From Maricaulis sp048269565 (GTDB lineage Bacteria; Pseudomonadota; Alphaproteobacteria; Caulobacterales; Maricaulaceae), in the NCBI RefSeq assembly GCF_048269565.1, contig NZ_JBLXIK010000003.1, positions 372,001-436,000 of the forward strand: a DNA stretch of 64,000 nt, given 5' to 3'. Below are positions 8,843-17,145 of this stretch, piece after piece. A program made the translations under genes and the position numbers. The notes beneath the pieces are model-generated. The model was not told the DNA's origin, searched no databases, and was given only the letters and a program-made list of their open reading frames with translations. Each line of letters starts with the position of its first letter. Positions within the stretch are counted from its first letter, which is position 1.

Positions 8843-9523
8843 TCAGATCGTCACCCTGTCGCAATCGCGGCCGTCGAGCGGCTCATAGCTGTATCCGGTA
8901 ACCGCACCCTCGGGGCGCTCGCTGGCGATAATGCGCATTTCGCCGCCAAAGCGGGCGCCGGGCCGCACTTCGACATGGGTCGCGCAGACTACGCCCCCGC
9001 CGTCAAAATTTCCGGCCAGAATGGCGCGACCATTACGGATACGATCTTCATCCTCGCGGCCCTCGCCGATCACTTCAACCGGGCCAACATAATCCCCCTT
9101 CAGGTGCATGCGCGCGCCGTGAAGGTCGAGGCGGCCGCCGACACGGCCATCAAGGGTGACACGGGCTCCGGCAATCTCGACATCGCCATTGAGCTCGGCA
9201 TCAATCCAGGCCCGCGCGGCGGCGATCTCGGTATTGCCTTCAACGGAACCGGTGAAGCGTACCGAAGCGCCGGCCGCAGCAAGGTCGCCTCCGACCACGG
9301 CATTCGACCTCACCGAGGCACCGGCCAGTTCCAGGTCGCGCCCGACATGGCCGTTGGCGCGCACCAGCATGCCGGAAAATTCGGCATCGCCGGTCACGTC
9401 GACAGTTCGCGACGCCACCAGCCCGGCACTTTCCGTCGAACGGCTCTCGGCCGGTCCATAGGTGGAATTGGTGCAGGCCGTCACGGCCACGGCACAACTG
9501 GCCAGCAGGATCAGTTTGGTCAT
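8843..9523 (-). CDS. Beta-solenoid lipoprotein, third paralogue
   Basis: The second ATG (9523) is preferred because GGGAG sits about 8 bases before it; the ATG at 9529 is too close. The 226-residue protein has a lipobox (AVTAC) followed by Gly/Ala/Val repeats of about 18 residues (GGDLAAAGASVRFTGSVEG). Its C-terminal part contains GGGVVCATHVEVRPGARFGG and DGRDCDRV. Those two cysteines align with the pair in the lipoprotein at 6066-6851, so the two are clear paralogues. It is expected to be lipid-anchored outside the inner membrane. The biochemical role is unknown. It lies between the acyl-activating enzyme and lpd. Confidence 0.7.
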   Translation of the reverse strand: MTKLILLASCAVAVTACTNSTYGPAESRSTESAGLVASRTVDVTGDAEFSGMLVRANGHVGRDLELAGASVRSNAVVGGDLAAAGASVRFTGSVEGNTEIAAARAWIDAELNGDVEIAGARVTLDGRVGGRLDLHGARMHLKGDYVGPVEVIGEGREDEDRIRNGRAILAGNFDGGGVVCATHVEVRPGARFGGEMRIIASERPEGAVTGYSYEPLDGRDCDRVTI

Positions 9524-9621
9524 GGTCATCTCTCCCGTGCGACACCGGTCGCGTCATCTCTGACACCATGATGCCTGCAAACGGGCGATTGGATGCAGGG
9601 ACTGTCCTGCGCCGCGTCCCG

Positions 9622-11022
9622 CTAGATGTGCAGCGCCCTGCCATAGGCGTCGAGCACGCTCTCGTGCATCATTTCCGACAGGGTCGGGTGCGGGAAGACG
9701 GTGTGCATCAGCTCGGCCTCGGTGGTCTCGAGCTGGCGTGCCACGACATAGCCCTGGATCAGCTCGGTGACTTCCGATCCGATCATGTGGGCGCCGAGCA
9801 ATTCGCCGGTCCTGGCGTCGAACACGGTCTTGACCAGGCCCTGGTCGTCGCCGAGCGCGATCGCCTTGCCATTGCCGACAAAGGGGAAGCGGCCGATCTT
9901 GACCTCATGGCCTGCCTCTTTCGCCTTCGCCTCGGTCAGGCCGACAGAGGCAATCTGGGGATGGCAATAGGTGCAGCCGGGAATGTTTGAGGTGTCGAAA
10001 GCGTGGACATCATTGCCCGCGATCTTCTCGACACAGACAACGCCTTCATGGCTGGCCTTGTGCGCCAGCCAGGGCGGTCCGGCGACATCGCCGATGGCGT
10101 AGAGGCCTTTGACATTGGTGCGGCCAAAACCGTCATTGACGACATGGCCACGATCGATCTTCACGCCCAGCGTCTCCAGGCCAAGATTTTCAATATTCGC
10201 GGCGATGCCGATGGCGAGAATCACCTTCTCGACCTCAACCACGGTGATCGCGCCCTTGGCATCCTTGACCGAGACCTTGACGCTTTTCGCGGCCTTCTCG
10301 AGCTTTTCGACCTGGGAAGAGAGCATCAGATTCATGCCCTGTTTCTTGAAGGCCTTGGCGGCGAAGGCGGAAATTTCGGCGTCCTCGACAGGGACGACAC
10401 GGTCCATCATCTCGACCACGGTCACCTCGGCACCCATGGTGCGATAAAAGCTGGCGAATTCGATCCCGATGGCGCCGGAGCCGATGACCAGCAGGGATTT
10501 CGGCATCGCGGTCGGCACCATCGCCTCGCGATAGGTCCAGATCTGGTCGCCATCGGGCTCGAGACCGGCGGCGGGAACCGTGCGGGCGCGGGCACCGGTG
10601 GCGAGGATAACGTGTTTGGCACTGTAGCGATCCGAACCGACAACCACGGTCGGGGCGTCCTTGCCCTTGTCGAGCTTCGCCTCGCCCTTGATGACGGTGA
10701 TCTTGTTCTTCTTCATCAACATCGCGATACCGCCGGAGAGCCGACCGGCAACACCGCGCGAACGCTTGACGATGGCCTCGATATCGAAGCTGATCTTCTC
10801 CGCCTTCAGGCCGAAGGCCTCGGCATTGTGCATCAGGTGATAGACTTCCGAGGTCCGCAACAGCGCCTTGGTCGGGATACAGCCCCAGTTGAGACAGATC
10901 CCGCCAAGTTCGGAGCGCTCGACGATCGCGGTTTGCAGCCCCAGCTGGGCCGCGCGAATGGCCGCGACATAGCCGCCAGGGCCGCTGCCGATCACGATGA
11001 GGTCGAAACTGTTGGTGGTCAT
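9622..11022 (-). CDS. lpd: Dihydrolipoyl dehydrogenase (E3)
   Basis: The ATG at 11022 is chosen because AAGAGG precedes it and MTTNSFDLIVIGSGPGGY begins directly with the FAD dinucleotide fold; a longer frame from 11067 lacks support. The 466-residue flavoprotein has the redox disulfide GGICLNWGCIPTK (Cys43/Cys48), a second NAD-binding GSGAIGIEFASF fold and the C-terminal FPHPTLSEMMHES dimer motif with its catalytic His-Glu. It reoxidises dihydrolipoamide on PdhB/PdhC and probably on other 2-oxoacid dehydrogenases and the glycine system. It lies downstream of the pdh genes, on the same strand, with four small genes between. Confidence 0.97.
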   Translation of the reverse strand: MTTNSFDLIVIGSGPGGYVAAIRAAQLGLQTAIVERSELGGICLNWGCIPTKALLRTSEVYHLMHNAEAFGLKAEKISFDIEAIVKRSRGVAGRLSGGIAMLMKKNKITVIKGEAKLDKGKDAPTVVVGSDRYSAKHVILATGARARTVPAAGLEPDGDQIWTYREAMVPTAMPKSLLVIGSGAIGIEFASFYRTMGAEVTVVEMMDRVVPVEDAEISAFAAKAFKKQGMNLMLSSQVEKLEKAAKSVKVSVKDAKGAITVVEVEKVILAIGIAANIENLGLETLGVKIDRGHVVNDGFGRTNVKGLYAIGDVAGPPWLAHKASHEGVVCVEKIAGNDVHAFDTSNIPGCTYCHPQIASVGLTEAKAKEAGHEVKIGRFPFVGNGKAIALGDDQGLVKTVFDARTGELLGAHMIGSEVTELIQGYVVARQLETTEAELMHTVFPHPTLSEMMHESVLDAYGRALHI

Positions 11023-11112
11023 GCGCGGGCCTCTTTTATTCGCTTGCGAAACACCGGGTGTTTCCAAGTGTGCGACGTATCATTTGACCGCGCGGCGATC
11101 AATCTCGGCTGA

Positions 11113-11700
11113 CTATTCCAGCGCTTCGGCGTAGATGGAGCGTTTCGGCGCCGCCATCACCCGGCGCAGCATCGGCTCGAAGAAGTCGAGCGGTTCGCTG
11201 GCATAGTCCGGATCGAAGGCGGCCTGGTCGTACTTCTCGCAAAATTCCTGGCAGGCCGCGAAATATTTGTGATCGCGGAATTGCTCGCGCATGTCCCGGT
11301 CGAGCCCGAGATGGTGGAAGAAATAATAGCCCTGGAATATCCCGTGCTTGGCGACGATCCAGTGGTTTTCTTCCGACAGGAAGGGCGCCAGGATGGCCGC
11401 CGCGATATCGGGGTGATTATAGCTGCCGAGCGTATCGCCGATATCGTGCAACAGCGCCATGACAACATATTCCTCGTCGCGCCCATCGCGATGGGCGCGG
11501 GTCGCGGTCTGGAGCGAGTGCTGCAAACGATCGATCGGGAAGCCGCCATAATCGCCGTCGAGCAGGCGCAGATGGGCCAGTACCCGGTCGGGCAGTGCGG
11601 CGGCAAAAGGCCCGAAGGCGCCGGCAATCGCGGCCCAGTCCTCGGCGGTGCCCTCTTCCATGGCGCGGAATTTGGCCTGCGGCCCCGAAGCGTCGTCCAT
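11113..11700 (-). CDS. HD-domain protein (possible diiron oxygenase-type HD fold)
   Basis: This 195-residue protein has an HD-type metal site: His61 in LQHSLQTATRA, His85-Asp86 in LLHDIGD, His96 and His119 (AKHGIFQGYYFFHH). A second-site histidine cluster with the HSLQTA start resembles the HD family that includes PhnZ/TmpB-type mixed-valent diiron oxygenases rather than plain phosphohydrolases, but this is a family-level guess. The start has GGGAGA upstream. It lies between lpd and a cupin gene, about 70 bp from the latter on the same strand. The substrate is unknown. Confidence 0.65.
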   Translation of the reverse strand: MDDASGPQAKFRAMEEGTAEDWAAIAGAFGPFAAALPDRVLAHLRLLDGDYGGFPIDRLQHSLQTATRAHRDGRDEEYVVMALLHDIGDTLGSYNHPDIAAAILAPFLSEENHWIVAKHGIFQGYYFFHHLGLDRDMREQFRDHKYFAACQEFCEKYDQAAFDPDYASEPLDFFEPMLRRVMAAPKRSIYAEALE

Positions 11701-11767
11701 GCTGATATCTCCCGTGATCGGCCCGCAGTTTGCGCGCGCGCCCTCACCCGATCAAGCCCGGACGGCG

Positions 11768-12139
11768 CTAGATATCCTCGATCGTCTGGGTCAGGTCGCT
11801 GTCGGTATTGTCACCGGTATTCACGATCCCGGCCTGTTCCAGCAGCATGATATGAACCTCGTCGGTGAGGCAGACCGGATGGTGACGCACGCCCTTCGGG
11901 ATGACACACAGTTCTCCAGGGCCGAGAATGACCGGGTCCTGGCCATCGATCTCGATCCGCAGATTGCCGCGCGTGACCAGAAAAAGCTCATCGGCATCGA
12001 GATGGGCGTGCCAGTCGAAACTGCCATTCCCCTTGGCGAGTTTGACATCGTAATTGTCCAGTTTCGCCACGCGTTTGGGCGCCCAGATATCATCGAACTG
12101 GGCGTGTTTGGCCACCAGGGAAATCGATTCTACCGGCAT
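11768..12139 (-). CDS. Cupin domain protein
   Basis: This 123-residue single-domain cupin has metal-ligand motif 1 visible as FDWHAHLDADELFLVTRG (His44, His46, Glu51) and motif 2 as PGELCVIPKGVRHHP (His86/His87). The length fits a one-domain bicupin-half fold. It probably binds a divalent metal; catalytic and sugar- or ligand-binding roles are both possible. The ATG is preceded by GGAGTGGCAG. It is followed on the same strand by the HD protein. Confidence 0.75.
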   Translation of the reverse strand: MPVESISLVAKHAQFDDIWAPKRVAKLDNYDVKLAKGNGSFDWHAHLDADELFLVTRGNLRIEIDGQDPVILGPGELCVIPKGVRHHPVCLTDEVHIMLLEQAGIVNTGDNTDSDLTQTIEDI

Positions 12140-12280
12140 CTGCCACTCCGATTCTTGTCAGCTTGCGTTACAATCCCGCCTCGGGCCGGGTCAGGCAAGC
12201 CGGGCGCTGCGTGCGATTTCGATTGACCACCGCCCGACCTGGGCCTAATCGCCGCGCTCACTCGATCGGACACCTCAAAC

Positions 12281-12961
12281 TTGACCCTGCAGATTGCGCC
12301 ACCGCCCGGCATCCCGGCCTTCGACCCGGAGCGCCTGTGCGACGACCTGACCCGTCAGGGCTGGTCGCAACAGGCCATCGCAGACACCGATCTGCTCACG
12401 GCCCTGCGCGATGAAGCCCTGACCCTGTGGCAGGAGGACGAGCTCAGCGGCGCCGGGATCGGCCGCGCCGCCGATCACGAACTGGTGCGCGAAATCCGGC
12501 GTGACAAGACACGCTGGCTCGACGGCAACAGCCCGGCCCAGCGCGGCTGGCTCGATTTCGCGGAAACCCTGCGGCTTGACCTCAACCAGCGCCTGGCGCT
12601 GGGCCTGTTTGCCTTTGAAGCGCACTACGCGGTCTACGAGCCGGGCGGCTTCTATCGCAAGCATCTCGACAGTTTTCGCGGCGCGCGCAATCGCATCCTG
12701 TCCTCGGTGCTCTACCTCAATCCGGGCTGGCAGAGTGCCGATGGCGGGCTGTTGCGCCTCTATGACGAGGCGGACGACAGCGTGATCACCGATATCGCGC
12801 CGGAATTCGGCACCTTTGCCGTCTTCCTGAGCGAAGAGGTCCCGCACGAGGTCACGCCGGCCTTGGCCCCGCGCCTTTCAATCGCCGGCTGGCACCGCTG
12901 CAATGATCTCGGCCTCGCGCCGGCGCTGCAGGCGAAGGTCCTGCCGATCGCACCGGTCTAG
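12281..12961 (+). CDS. 2-oxoglutarate/Fe(II) oxygenase, SM-20/prolyl-4-hydroxylase-like
   Basis: This 226-residue protein carries the full facial triad: His128 and Asp130 in YRKHLDSF, His189 in VPHEV, and the 2-oxoglutarate-binding Arg198 in RLSIAGWH. The fold region (AHYAVYEPGGFY, LNPGW, GGLLRLYD, FGTFAVFLSEEVPH) matches the P4Hc/SM-20 group of hydroxylases. The substrate is unknown, possibly a ribosomal protein or other protein residue. The start is TTG with a weak ribosome site and no in-frame ATG nearby, so the N-terminus is uncertain. Its stop overlaps the convergent thioesterase stop by 4 bp. Confidence 0.8.
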   Translation: MTLQIAPPPGIPAFDPERLCDDLTRQGWSQQAIADTDLLTALRDEALTLWQEDELSGAGIGRAADHELVREIRRDKTRWLDGNSPAQRGWLDFAETLRLDLNQRLALGLFAFEAHYAVYEPGGFYRKHLDSFRGARNRILSSVLYLNPGWQSADGGLLRLYDEADDSVITDIAPEFGTFAVFLSEEVPHEVTPALAPRLSIAGWHRCNDLGLAPALQAKVLPIAPV

Positions 12962-13740
12962 CCGAGCGGTTTCGCCGGCGTTGGGCGGCCCGTTTCGTCC
13001 AGCGCCACCATGACGTATTCCGCTTCGCCGACGAGGCGGCGCTCGCCAGTCATCAGGTTTTCCGCATCGGCGCGCACGGCGACGCGCATCGAGGTGCGTC
13101 CGACCGAAATCACCTGACCTGTGACATCAAGCAATTCGCCCTCGAGCGTCGAGGCGATGAAGTCGATCTTGTTCGACGCCGCCATGCCGACCTGGCTGCG
13201 GGTATGGCGCGACGCGGCGATCTGCGCTGCCTTGCCCATCAGCGACATCGCATTGCCGCCGAGCAATTGGCCCAGCGTATTGGTATCACCGGGGAAAACC
13301 AGTTCGAGCACCCGTGCCGAACCGGCCGGTGAGGGTGTGAAATCGATCAGCCGGTCGGGGGCTGGCGGCAGGCGCGCCGGATTGGTCTTGCGATCCTGGG
13401 CGACCATGGTGAAGCCGCCTTGCGTGCAAATATGCCGCTCACCGGTCACCATATCCTCGGCGGACAGCTCGACATCAACGACTAGCGAGGTGCGCCCGAC
13501 GAGATTTACGCGGCCCGTGAGCTCGATCAGATTGCCGACAAAGACCGGCGCGCGAAAATCGATCCGGTCACACGAGGCGGTGACGAAGGGCCGCCGCGCA
13601 TGCCGCGCCGCGACGAGCGAGGCGATCTTGTCCATCTGCGCCATGGCGGCGCCGCCGAAATAACTGCCCAGATGATTGGCCTGGTTGGGCTGGACCAGAT
13701 CGACATGGCGGATTTCGCCGAGTTGGGCGGATTGGGTCAT
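12958..13740 (-). CDS. Double-hotdog acyl-CoA thioesterase
   Basis: The ATG at 13740 (MTQSAQLGEIRHVDLVQPNQ) is chosen because AGGAAG precedes it; an open frame continues upstream into a dispersed repeat and is not believed coding. The 260-residue product has two tandem hotdog halves. Each shows the pattern of LGSYFGGAAMAQMDKIASLVAARH (first) and LGQLLGGNAMSLMGKAAQIAASRH (second), with conserved His near each helix end. It fits the BFIT/YciA-type acyl-CoA hydrolases that release CoA from acyl-CoA. It lies just downstream of pdhC, separated by the repeat at 13769-13896. Confidence 0.85.
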   Translation of the reverse strand: MTQSAQLGEIRHVDLVQPNQANHLGSYFGGAAMAQMDKIASLVAARHARRPFVTASCDRIDFRAPVFVGNLIELTGRVNLVGRTSLVVDVELSAEDMVTGERHICTQGGFTMVAQDRKTNPARLPPAPDRLIDFTPSPAGSARVLELVFPGDTNTLGQLLGGNAMSLMGKAAQIAASRHTRSQVGMAASNKIDFIASTLEGELLDVTGQVISVGRTSMRVAVRADAENLMTGERRLVGEAEYVMVALDETGRPTPAKPLG

Positions 13741-13768
13741 CGTTTCTTCCTTACCTCCCAAAAACCTT

Positions 13769-13896
13769 GTCATCCCCGCCGAATGTCCGGCCTTGAGCCG
13801 GACGCAGAGCGGGGACCTACCCGCAATTCCAGCTGGCGTCGCGGGTAGGTCCCTGATCTGCGCCCCGCCTTCGCGGGGCATCCGTCAGGGATGACA
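13769..13896. repeat. Dispersed intergenic palindromic repeat, GTCATCCC type, copy 1
   Basis: A 128-bp block opens with GTCATCCC and closes with the inverse GGGATGAC. It has inner dyads (ACCTACCCGC/GCGGGTAGGT, CGCCCCGCC/GCGGGGC). Copies of the same design lie at 18717-18797 and 37987-38088, so this is a genome-wide alphaproteobacterial type of intergenic repeat. This copy sits between pdhC and the thioesterase gene. Confidence 0.75.
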
Positions 13897-13929
13897 ACGC
13901 ATTAGTTTTATTGGGGAAGTTCCCCCAAA

Positions 13930-15243
13930 TTACATCAACATCGTCATCGGATCTTCGACAAAGGTCCTGAACGCCGCAATCCATTTCGCGCCGGTTGCGC
14001 CGTCGACAACGCGGTGATCGCAGGTCAGCGTCACGGTCATCACGGTGGCAATCGCCAGCGCGCCATCCTTCACCACCGGGCGCTGTTCGCCGGCGCCGAC
14101 CGAGAGGATCATGCCCTGGGGCGGGTTGATGATGGAGGAGAAGGACTGGATGCCGAACATGCCCAGATTGGACAGCGAGAAAGTGCCGCCCTGGAACTCC
14201 TCCGGCTTGAGCTTGCGGGTCCGGGCGCGCGCCGCGAGATCCTTGCTCTCGGTGGAAATCTGGACCAGGCCCTTGGTGTCGGCGTCGAAAATGATCGGCG
14301 TGATCAGCCCGCCCTCGATCGCCACGGCCATCGAGACATCGGCGTGCTTGTGCAAGGCGATGCGGCCGTCCTCGATCCAGGAGGCGTTCGCCGCGGGCAC
14401 TTTCTTGAGCGCCAGACCGGCGGCCTTGATCAGGATATCATTGACCGAGACCTTCACGCCCTCGCCGGCCGCCTCATTGATGCGCTTGCGGAAATCAAGC
14501 AGCGCGTCGATGCGGCAATCGACATTGAGCGGGAAGTGCGGAATGTCGCGGAAGCTCTCGGACAGGCGCTTGGCAGCGATCTTGGTGATGCCATCGGCCT
14601 TGATGACGTCATAGCGGTCGGCGGCGATGCCATAGCGGGCGAGCGGTGCGTCATGATCGATCTCGACCGGTGCGGCAGCGGGTGCAGCGGCGGGTTTGGC
14701 GGCGCCGGGCTGGGCATTTTCGACATCGCGCTTGACGATGCGGCCATGCGGGCCGGAGCCCTTGATGGCCGAGAGGTCGAGGCCTTTGTCGGCGGCGATT
14801 CGTTTGGCGAGCGGGGAGGCCTTGAGGCGCTCGCCCCCATCGGCGGCTTTGCCGCCACTTCCCCCGGAATTGGGGGAAGAAATCGGCTTCTCGGCAGGCT
14901 TTCCTCCCTGGCTTGCCGGGGAGGTGTCAGCGGAGCTGGCGGAGGGGGCTTTGGCGGCAGGCGCAGCAGCGGGCGCCTTGTCCAGCGCGCTCTTGTCCTC
15001 GCCCTCCTCGAGCAGGATCGCGATCACGGCATTGACCTTGACCCCTTCCGTGCCCTCATCGACCAGGATCTTGCCGATCACGCCCTCATCGACGGCCTCG
15101 ACTTCCATCGTCGCCTTGTCGGTCTCGATCTCGGCCAAGACCATGCCGCTCTCGATCTTGTCGCCCTCTTTGACATGCCATTTGGCGAGAATGCCCTCTT
15201 CCATCGTCGGGGACAGGGCGGGCATGGTGATTTCGATCGACAT
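13930..15243 (-). CDS. pdhC: Pyruvate dehydrogenase E2, dihydrolipoamide acetyltransferase
   Basis: This 437-residue E2 has an N-terminal lipoyl domain (residues 1-80, lipoylated Lys43 in ETDKATMEVEA), an Ala/Pro/Ser linker and a peripheral subunit-binding domain (KASPLAKRIAADKGLDLSAI). The C-terminal catalytic domain carries His410 and Asp414 in CDHRVVDG. It transfers acetyl groups to CoA in the PDH core. The linker (about residues 99-138) is encoded by a 118-bp palindromic repeat shared with pdhB. It is the third pdh gene, after pdhA and pdhB, with a GFA-family gene between pdhB and pdhC. Confidence 0.97.
   Translation of the reverse strand: MSIEITMPALSPTMEEGILAKWHVKEGDKIESGMVLAEIETDKATMEVEAVDEGVIGKILVDEGTEGVKVNAVIAILLEEGEDKSALDKAPAAAPAAKAPSASSADTSPASQGGKPAEKPISSPNSGGSGGKAADGGERLKASPLAKRIAADKGLDLSAIKGSGPHGRIVKRDVENAQPGAAKPAAAPAAAPVEIDHDAPLARYGIAADRYDVIKADGITKIAAKRLSESFRDIPHFPLNVDCRIDALLDFRKRINEAAGEGVKVSVNDILIKAAGLALKKVPAANASWIEDGRIALHKHADVSMAVAIEGGLITPIIFDADTKGLVQISTESKDLAARARTRKLKPEEFQGGTFSLSNLGMFGIQSFSSIINPPQGMILSVGAGEQRPVVKDGALAIATVMTVTLTCDHRVVDGATGAKWIAAFRTFVEDPMTMLM
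14832..14949. repeat. 118-bp palindromic repeat inside the pdhC linker
   Basis: The segment contains three small dyads: CGGCTTTGCCG-like, CTTCCCCC/GGGGGAAG and CCTCCC/GGGGAGG. It aligns end to end without gaps in length with 16714-16831 in pdhB. Both are read in the same frame, giving ADTSPASQG and SGGSG in both proteins. Shorter relatives occur in non-coding DNA at 41476-41527 and 41671-41723. Confidence 0.75.
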
Positions 15244-15257
15244 GATAAGTCCTCGCC

Positions 15258-15683
15258 TCAGGCGTCATTGGCCCCGTCAGGGGCCCGTTCCGGATTGATA
15301 TTCGCGATACTGGCTTCCCAATTGGCGCCGTCGAATTCCTGGAAGCGGGGCAGAATCCCGGCATCCTTGTCAAAACAGCGCAGATTGACCGACCAGTCAT
15401 CGGGATGCGAACGCGGCACATTGAAGGCTTCCACCCCGCACTGGCGGCAGAAATAATGCTTCGCCGTGCCGGTGTTGAAACGGTATTCGGTCAGCATGTC
15501 CTCGCCGTGCATGATGCGGAAATCCGCGCCCGGCGTGATGACATGGATAAAGCCCGTCTTGGCGCAGATCGAGCAATTGCACGACAGCGCCACGACATTG
15601 TCCGGCAGGATGGCCGCAAAGCGCACCGCACCGCAATGGCAGCCGCCGTGGCGGGGGCGTTTGGATTGAGCTTCGGACATCAT
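15258..15683 (-). CDS. GFA/CENP-V family zinc protein
   Basis: This 141-residue protein has the cysteine pattern of the glutathione-dependent formaldehyde-activating (GFA) fold: Cys15/Cys17 in GGCHCGAVRF, Cys35/Cys37/Cys40 in CNCSIC, and Cys79/Cys82 in FCRQCGVEAF. These bind one or two zinc ions. The family name comes from a glutathione-adduct enzyme, but most members have unknown substrates, so I do not assign a reaction. It starts 2 bp after the pdhB stop and ends just before pdhC, so it is embedded in the pdh operon. Two ATGs (15683, 15680) are possible starts. Confidence 0.85.
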   Translation of the reverse strand: MMSEAQSKRPRHGGCHCGAVRFAAILPDNVVALSCNCSICAKTGFIHVITPGADFRIMHGEDMLTEYRFNTGTAKHYFCRQCGVEAFNVPRSHPDDWSVNLRCFDKDAGILPRFQEFDGANWEASIANINPERAPDGANDA

Positions 15684-15685
15684 CC

Positions 15686-17107
15686 CTACTCCGTGTAGCA
15701 GACGGCCCTCACCGCCTGCAGGATATCCTCGACACCCGGCAGGGAGAGCTTTTCGAGATTGCCGGCATAGGGCAGCGGCACGTCTTTCTGGTAGACGCGC
15801 GCGGGCGGGGCATCGAGATAGTCGAAGGCTTCGGCGGTGACGACGGCGGCGATCTCCGCGCCGACGCCCATCCTGCCCCAGCCCTCTTCGGCGCAGACGA
15901 TGCGATTGGTCTTCTTGACGCTGGCGACCACGGTATCGGTGTCGAGCGGACGCAAGGTGCGCAGATCGATCACTTCGGCGGAGATACCCTCGCCGGCCAG
16001 GATCTCGGCCGCCTGCAGCGCGTAGCCGACCATCCGGCTGTGAGCGGTAATCGTCACGTCCGTGCCCTCGCGGCGGACCTTGGCCTTGCCGATGGGGACG
16101 ATCCAGTCCTCGACGTCCGGCACATCGAAGCTTTCGCCATAGACCAGCTCATGCTCGAGGAAGACGACCGGGTTGGGATCGCGGATCGCGGCCTTCAGCA
16201 GGCCCTTGGCATCGGCGGCATCATAGGGCGCGACGACTTTCAGGCCGGGTACATTGGCATACCAGGACGAATAATCATGGCTGTGCTGGGCGCCGACGCG
16301 GCTGGCGGCGCCATTGGGGCCGCGGAAGACGATCGGGCAACCCATCTGGCCGCCGGACATGTAGAGCGTCTTGGCGGCGGAATTGATGATGTGGTCAATC
16401 GCCTGCATGGCGAAATTGAAGGTCATGAATTCAACCACGGGGCGAAGTCCGTTGAAGGCGGCGCCGACGCCCAGGCCGGCAAAGCCGTGCTCGGTGATCG
16501 GCGTGTCGACGACGCGGCGGGCGCCGAATTCGTCGAGCAGGCCGCGCGTGACCTTGTAGGCGCCCTGGTATTCGGCGACTTCCTCACCCATCACGAAGAC
16601 GGTGTCATCGCGGCGCATTTCCTCGGCCATGGCGTCACGCAGGGCGTCGCGCACGGTGGTGGAGATCATCTTGGTGCCTTCAGGAATCTCCGGGTCGTGG
16701 AGCTGCGCGGACGCGCCCCCATCGCCCGCTTCGCGGCCACTTCCCCCACTCGTGGGGGCAGAAGCTGGCTTCTCGGCAGCACTTTCTCCCTGGCTTGCCG
16801 GGGAGGTGTCAGCGGAGCTGTCGGAGGGGGCCGCAGGCGCCGCCTCGACAGCGCTCGCATCCTCGCCCTCTTCGGCCAGTATCGCGATGACGGCATTGAC
16901 CTTCACATTCTCGGTGCCTTCGGCAACGAGCAGCTTGGCGACCACACCCTCCTCGACGGCTTCGACTTCCATCGTCGCCTTGTCAGTCTCGATTTCGGCA
17001 ATCACCATGCCGGAGGTGACGCTGTCACCCTCCTTGATATTCCACTTGGCCAGCGTGCCCTCTTCCATGGTCGGCGAAAGGGCGGGCATGAGGATTTCAA
17101 TCGACAT
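15686..17107 (-). CDS. pdhB: Pyruvate dehydrogenase E1 beta subunit with N-terminal lipoyl domain
   Basis: This 473-residue fusion has a lipoyl domain at residues 1-80 (Lys43 in ETDKATMEVEA, very like PdhC), a flexible linker, and then the E1-beta transketolase-type domain from about residue 140. That domain shows TVRDALRDAMAEEMRRD, VMGEEVAEYQGAYKVTRGL and the C-terminal transketolase region. A lipoyl domain on E1-beta is known from several alphaproteobacteria. With PdhA it decarboxylates pyruvate and reductively acetylates lipoyl groups. Its linker is coded by the same 118-bp repeat as in pdhC. Confidence 0.97.
   Translation of the reverse strand: MSIEILMPALSPTMEEGTLAKWNIKEGDSVTSGMVIAEIETDKATMEVEAVEEGVVAKLLVAEGTENVKVNAVIAILAEEGEDASAVEAAPAAPSDSSADTSPASQGESAAEKPASAPTSGGSGREAGDGGASAQLHDPEIPEGTKMISTTVRDALRDAMAEEMRRDDTVFVMGEEVAEYQGAYKVTRGLLDEFGARRVVDTPITEHGFAGLGVGAAFNGLRPVVEFMTFNFAMQAIDHIINSAAKTLYMSGGQMGCPIVFRGPNGAASRVGAQHSHDYSSWYANVPGLKVVAPYDAADAKGLLKAAIRDPNPVVFLEHELVYGESFDVPDVEDWIVPIGKAKVRREGTDVTITAHSRMVGYALQAAEILAGEGISAEVIDLRTLRPLDTDTVVASVKKTNRIVCAEEGWGRMGVGAEIAAVVTAEAFDYLDAPPARVYQKDVPLPYAGNLEKLSLPGVEDILQAVRAVCYTE
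16714..16831. repeat. 118-bp palindromic repeat inside the pdhB linker
   Basis: This is the partner of the pdhC copy at 14832-14949: same length, same orientation and same reading frame. The best conserved stretch on the plus strand is from CTTCTCGGCAG through GGCTTGCCGGGGAGGTGTC to GGAGGGGGC. It encodes about 39 linker residues between the lipoyl and E1-beta domains. Confidence 0.75.
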
Positions 17108-17145
17108 CGGTCAATTCCTGTCAGTGGTCACGGCGGGCAGGCCGC

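Noticed and set aside
12281..12310. An ATG start for the 2OG oxygenase
   Set aside because: No in-frame ATG lies near; the TTG at 12281 is retained with reservation.
14832..14949. CRISPR-like repeat array
   Set aside because: The repeats are palindromic mosaics of variable length without regular spacers or cas genes nearby.
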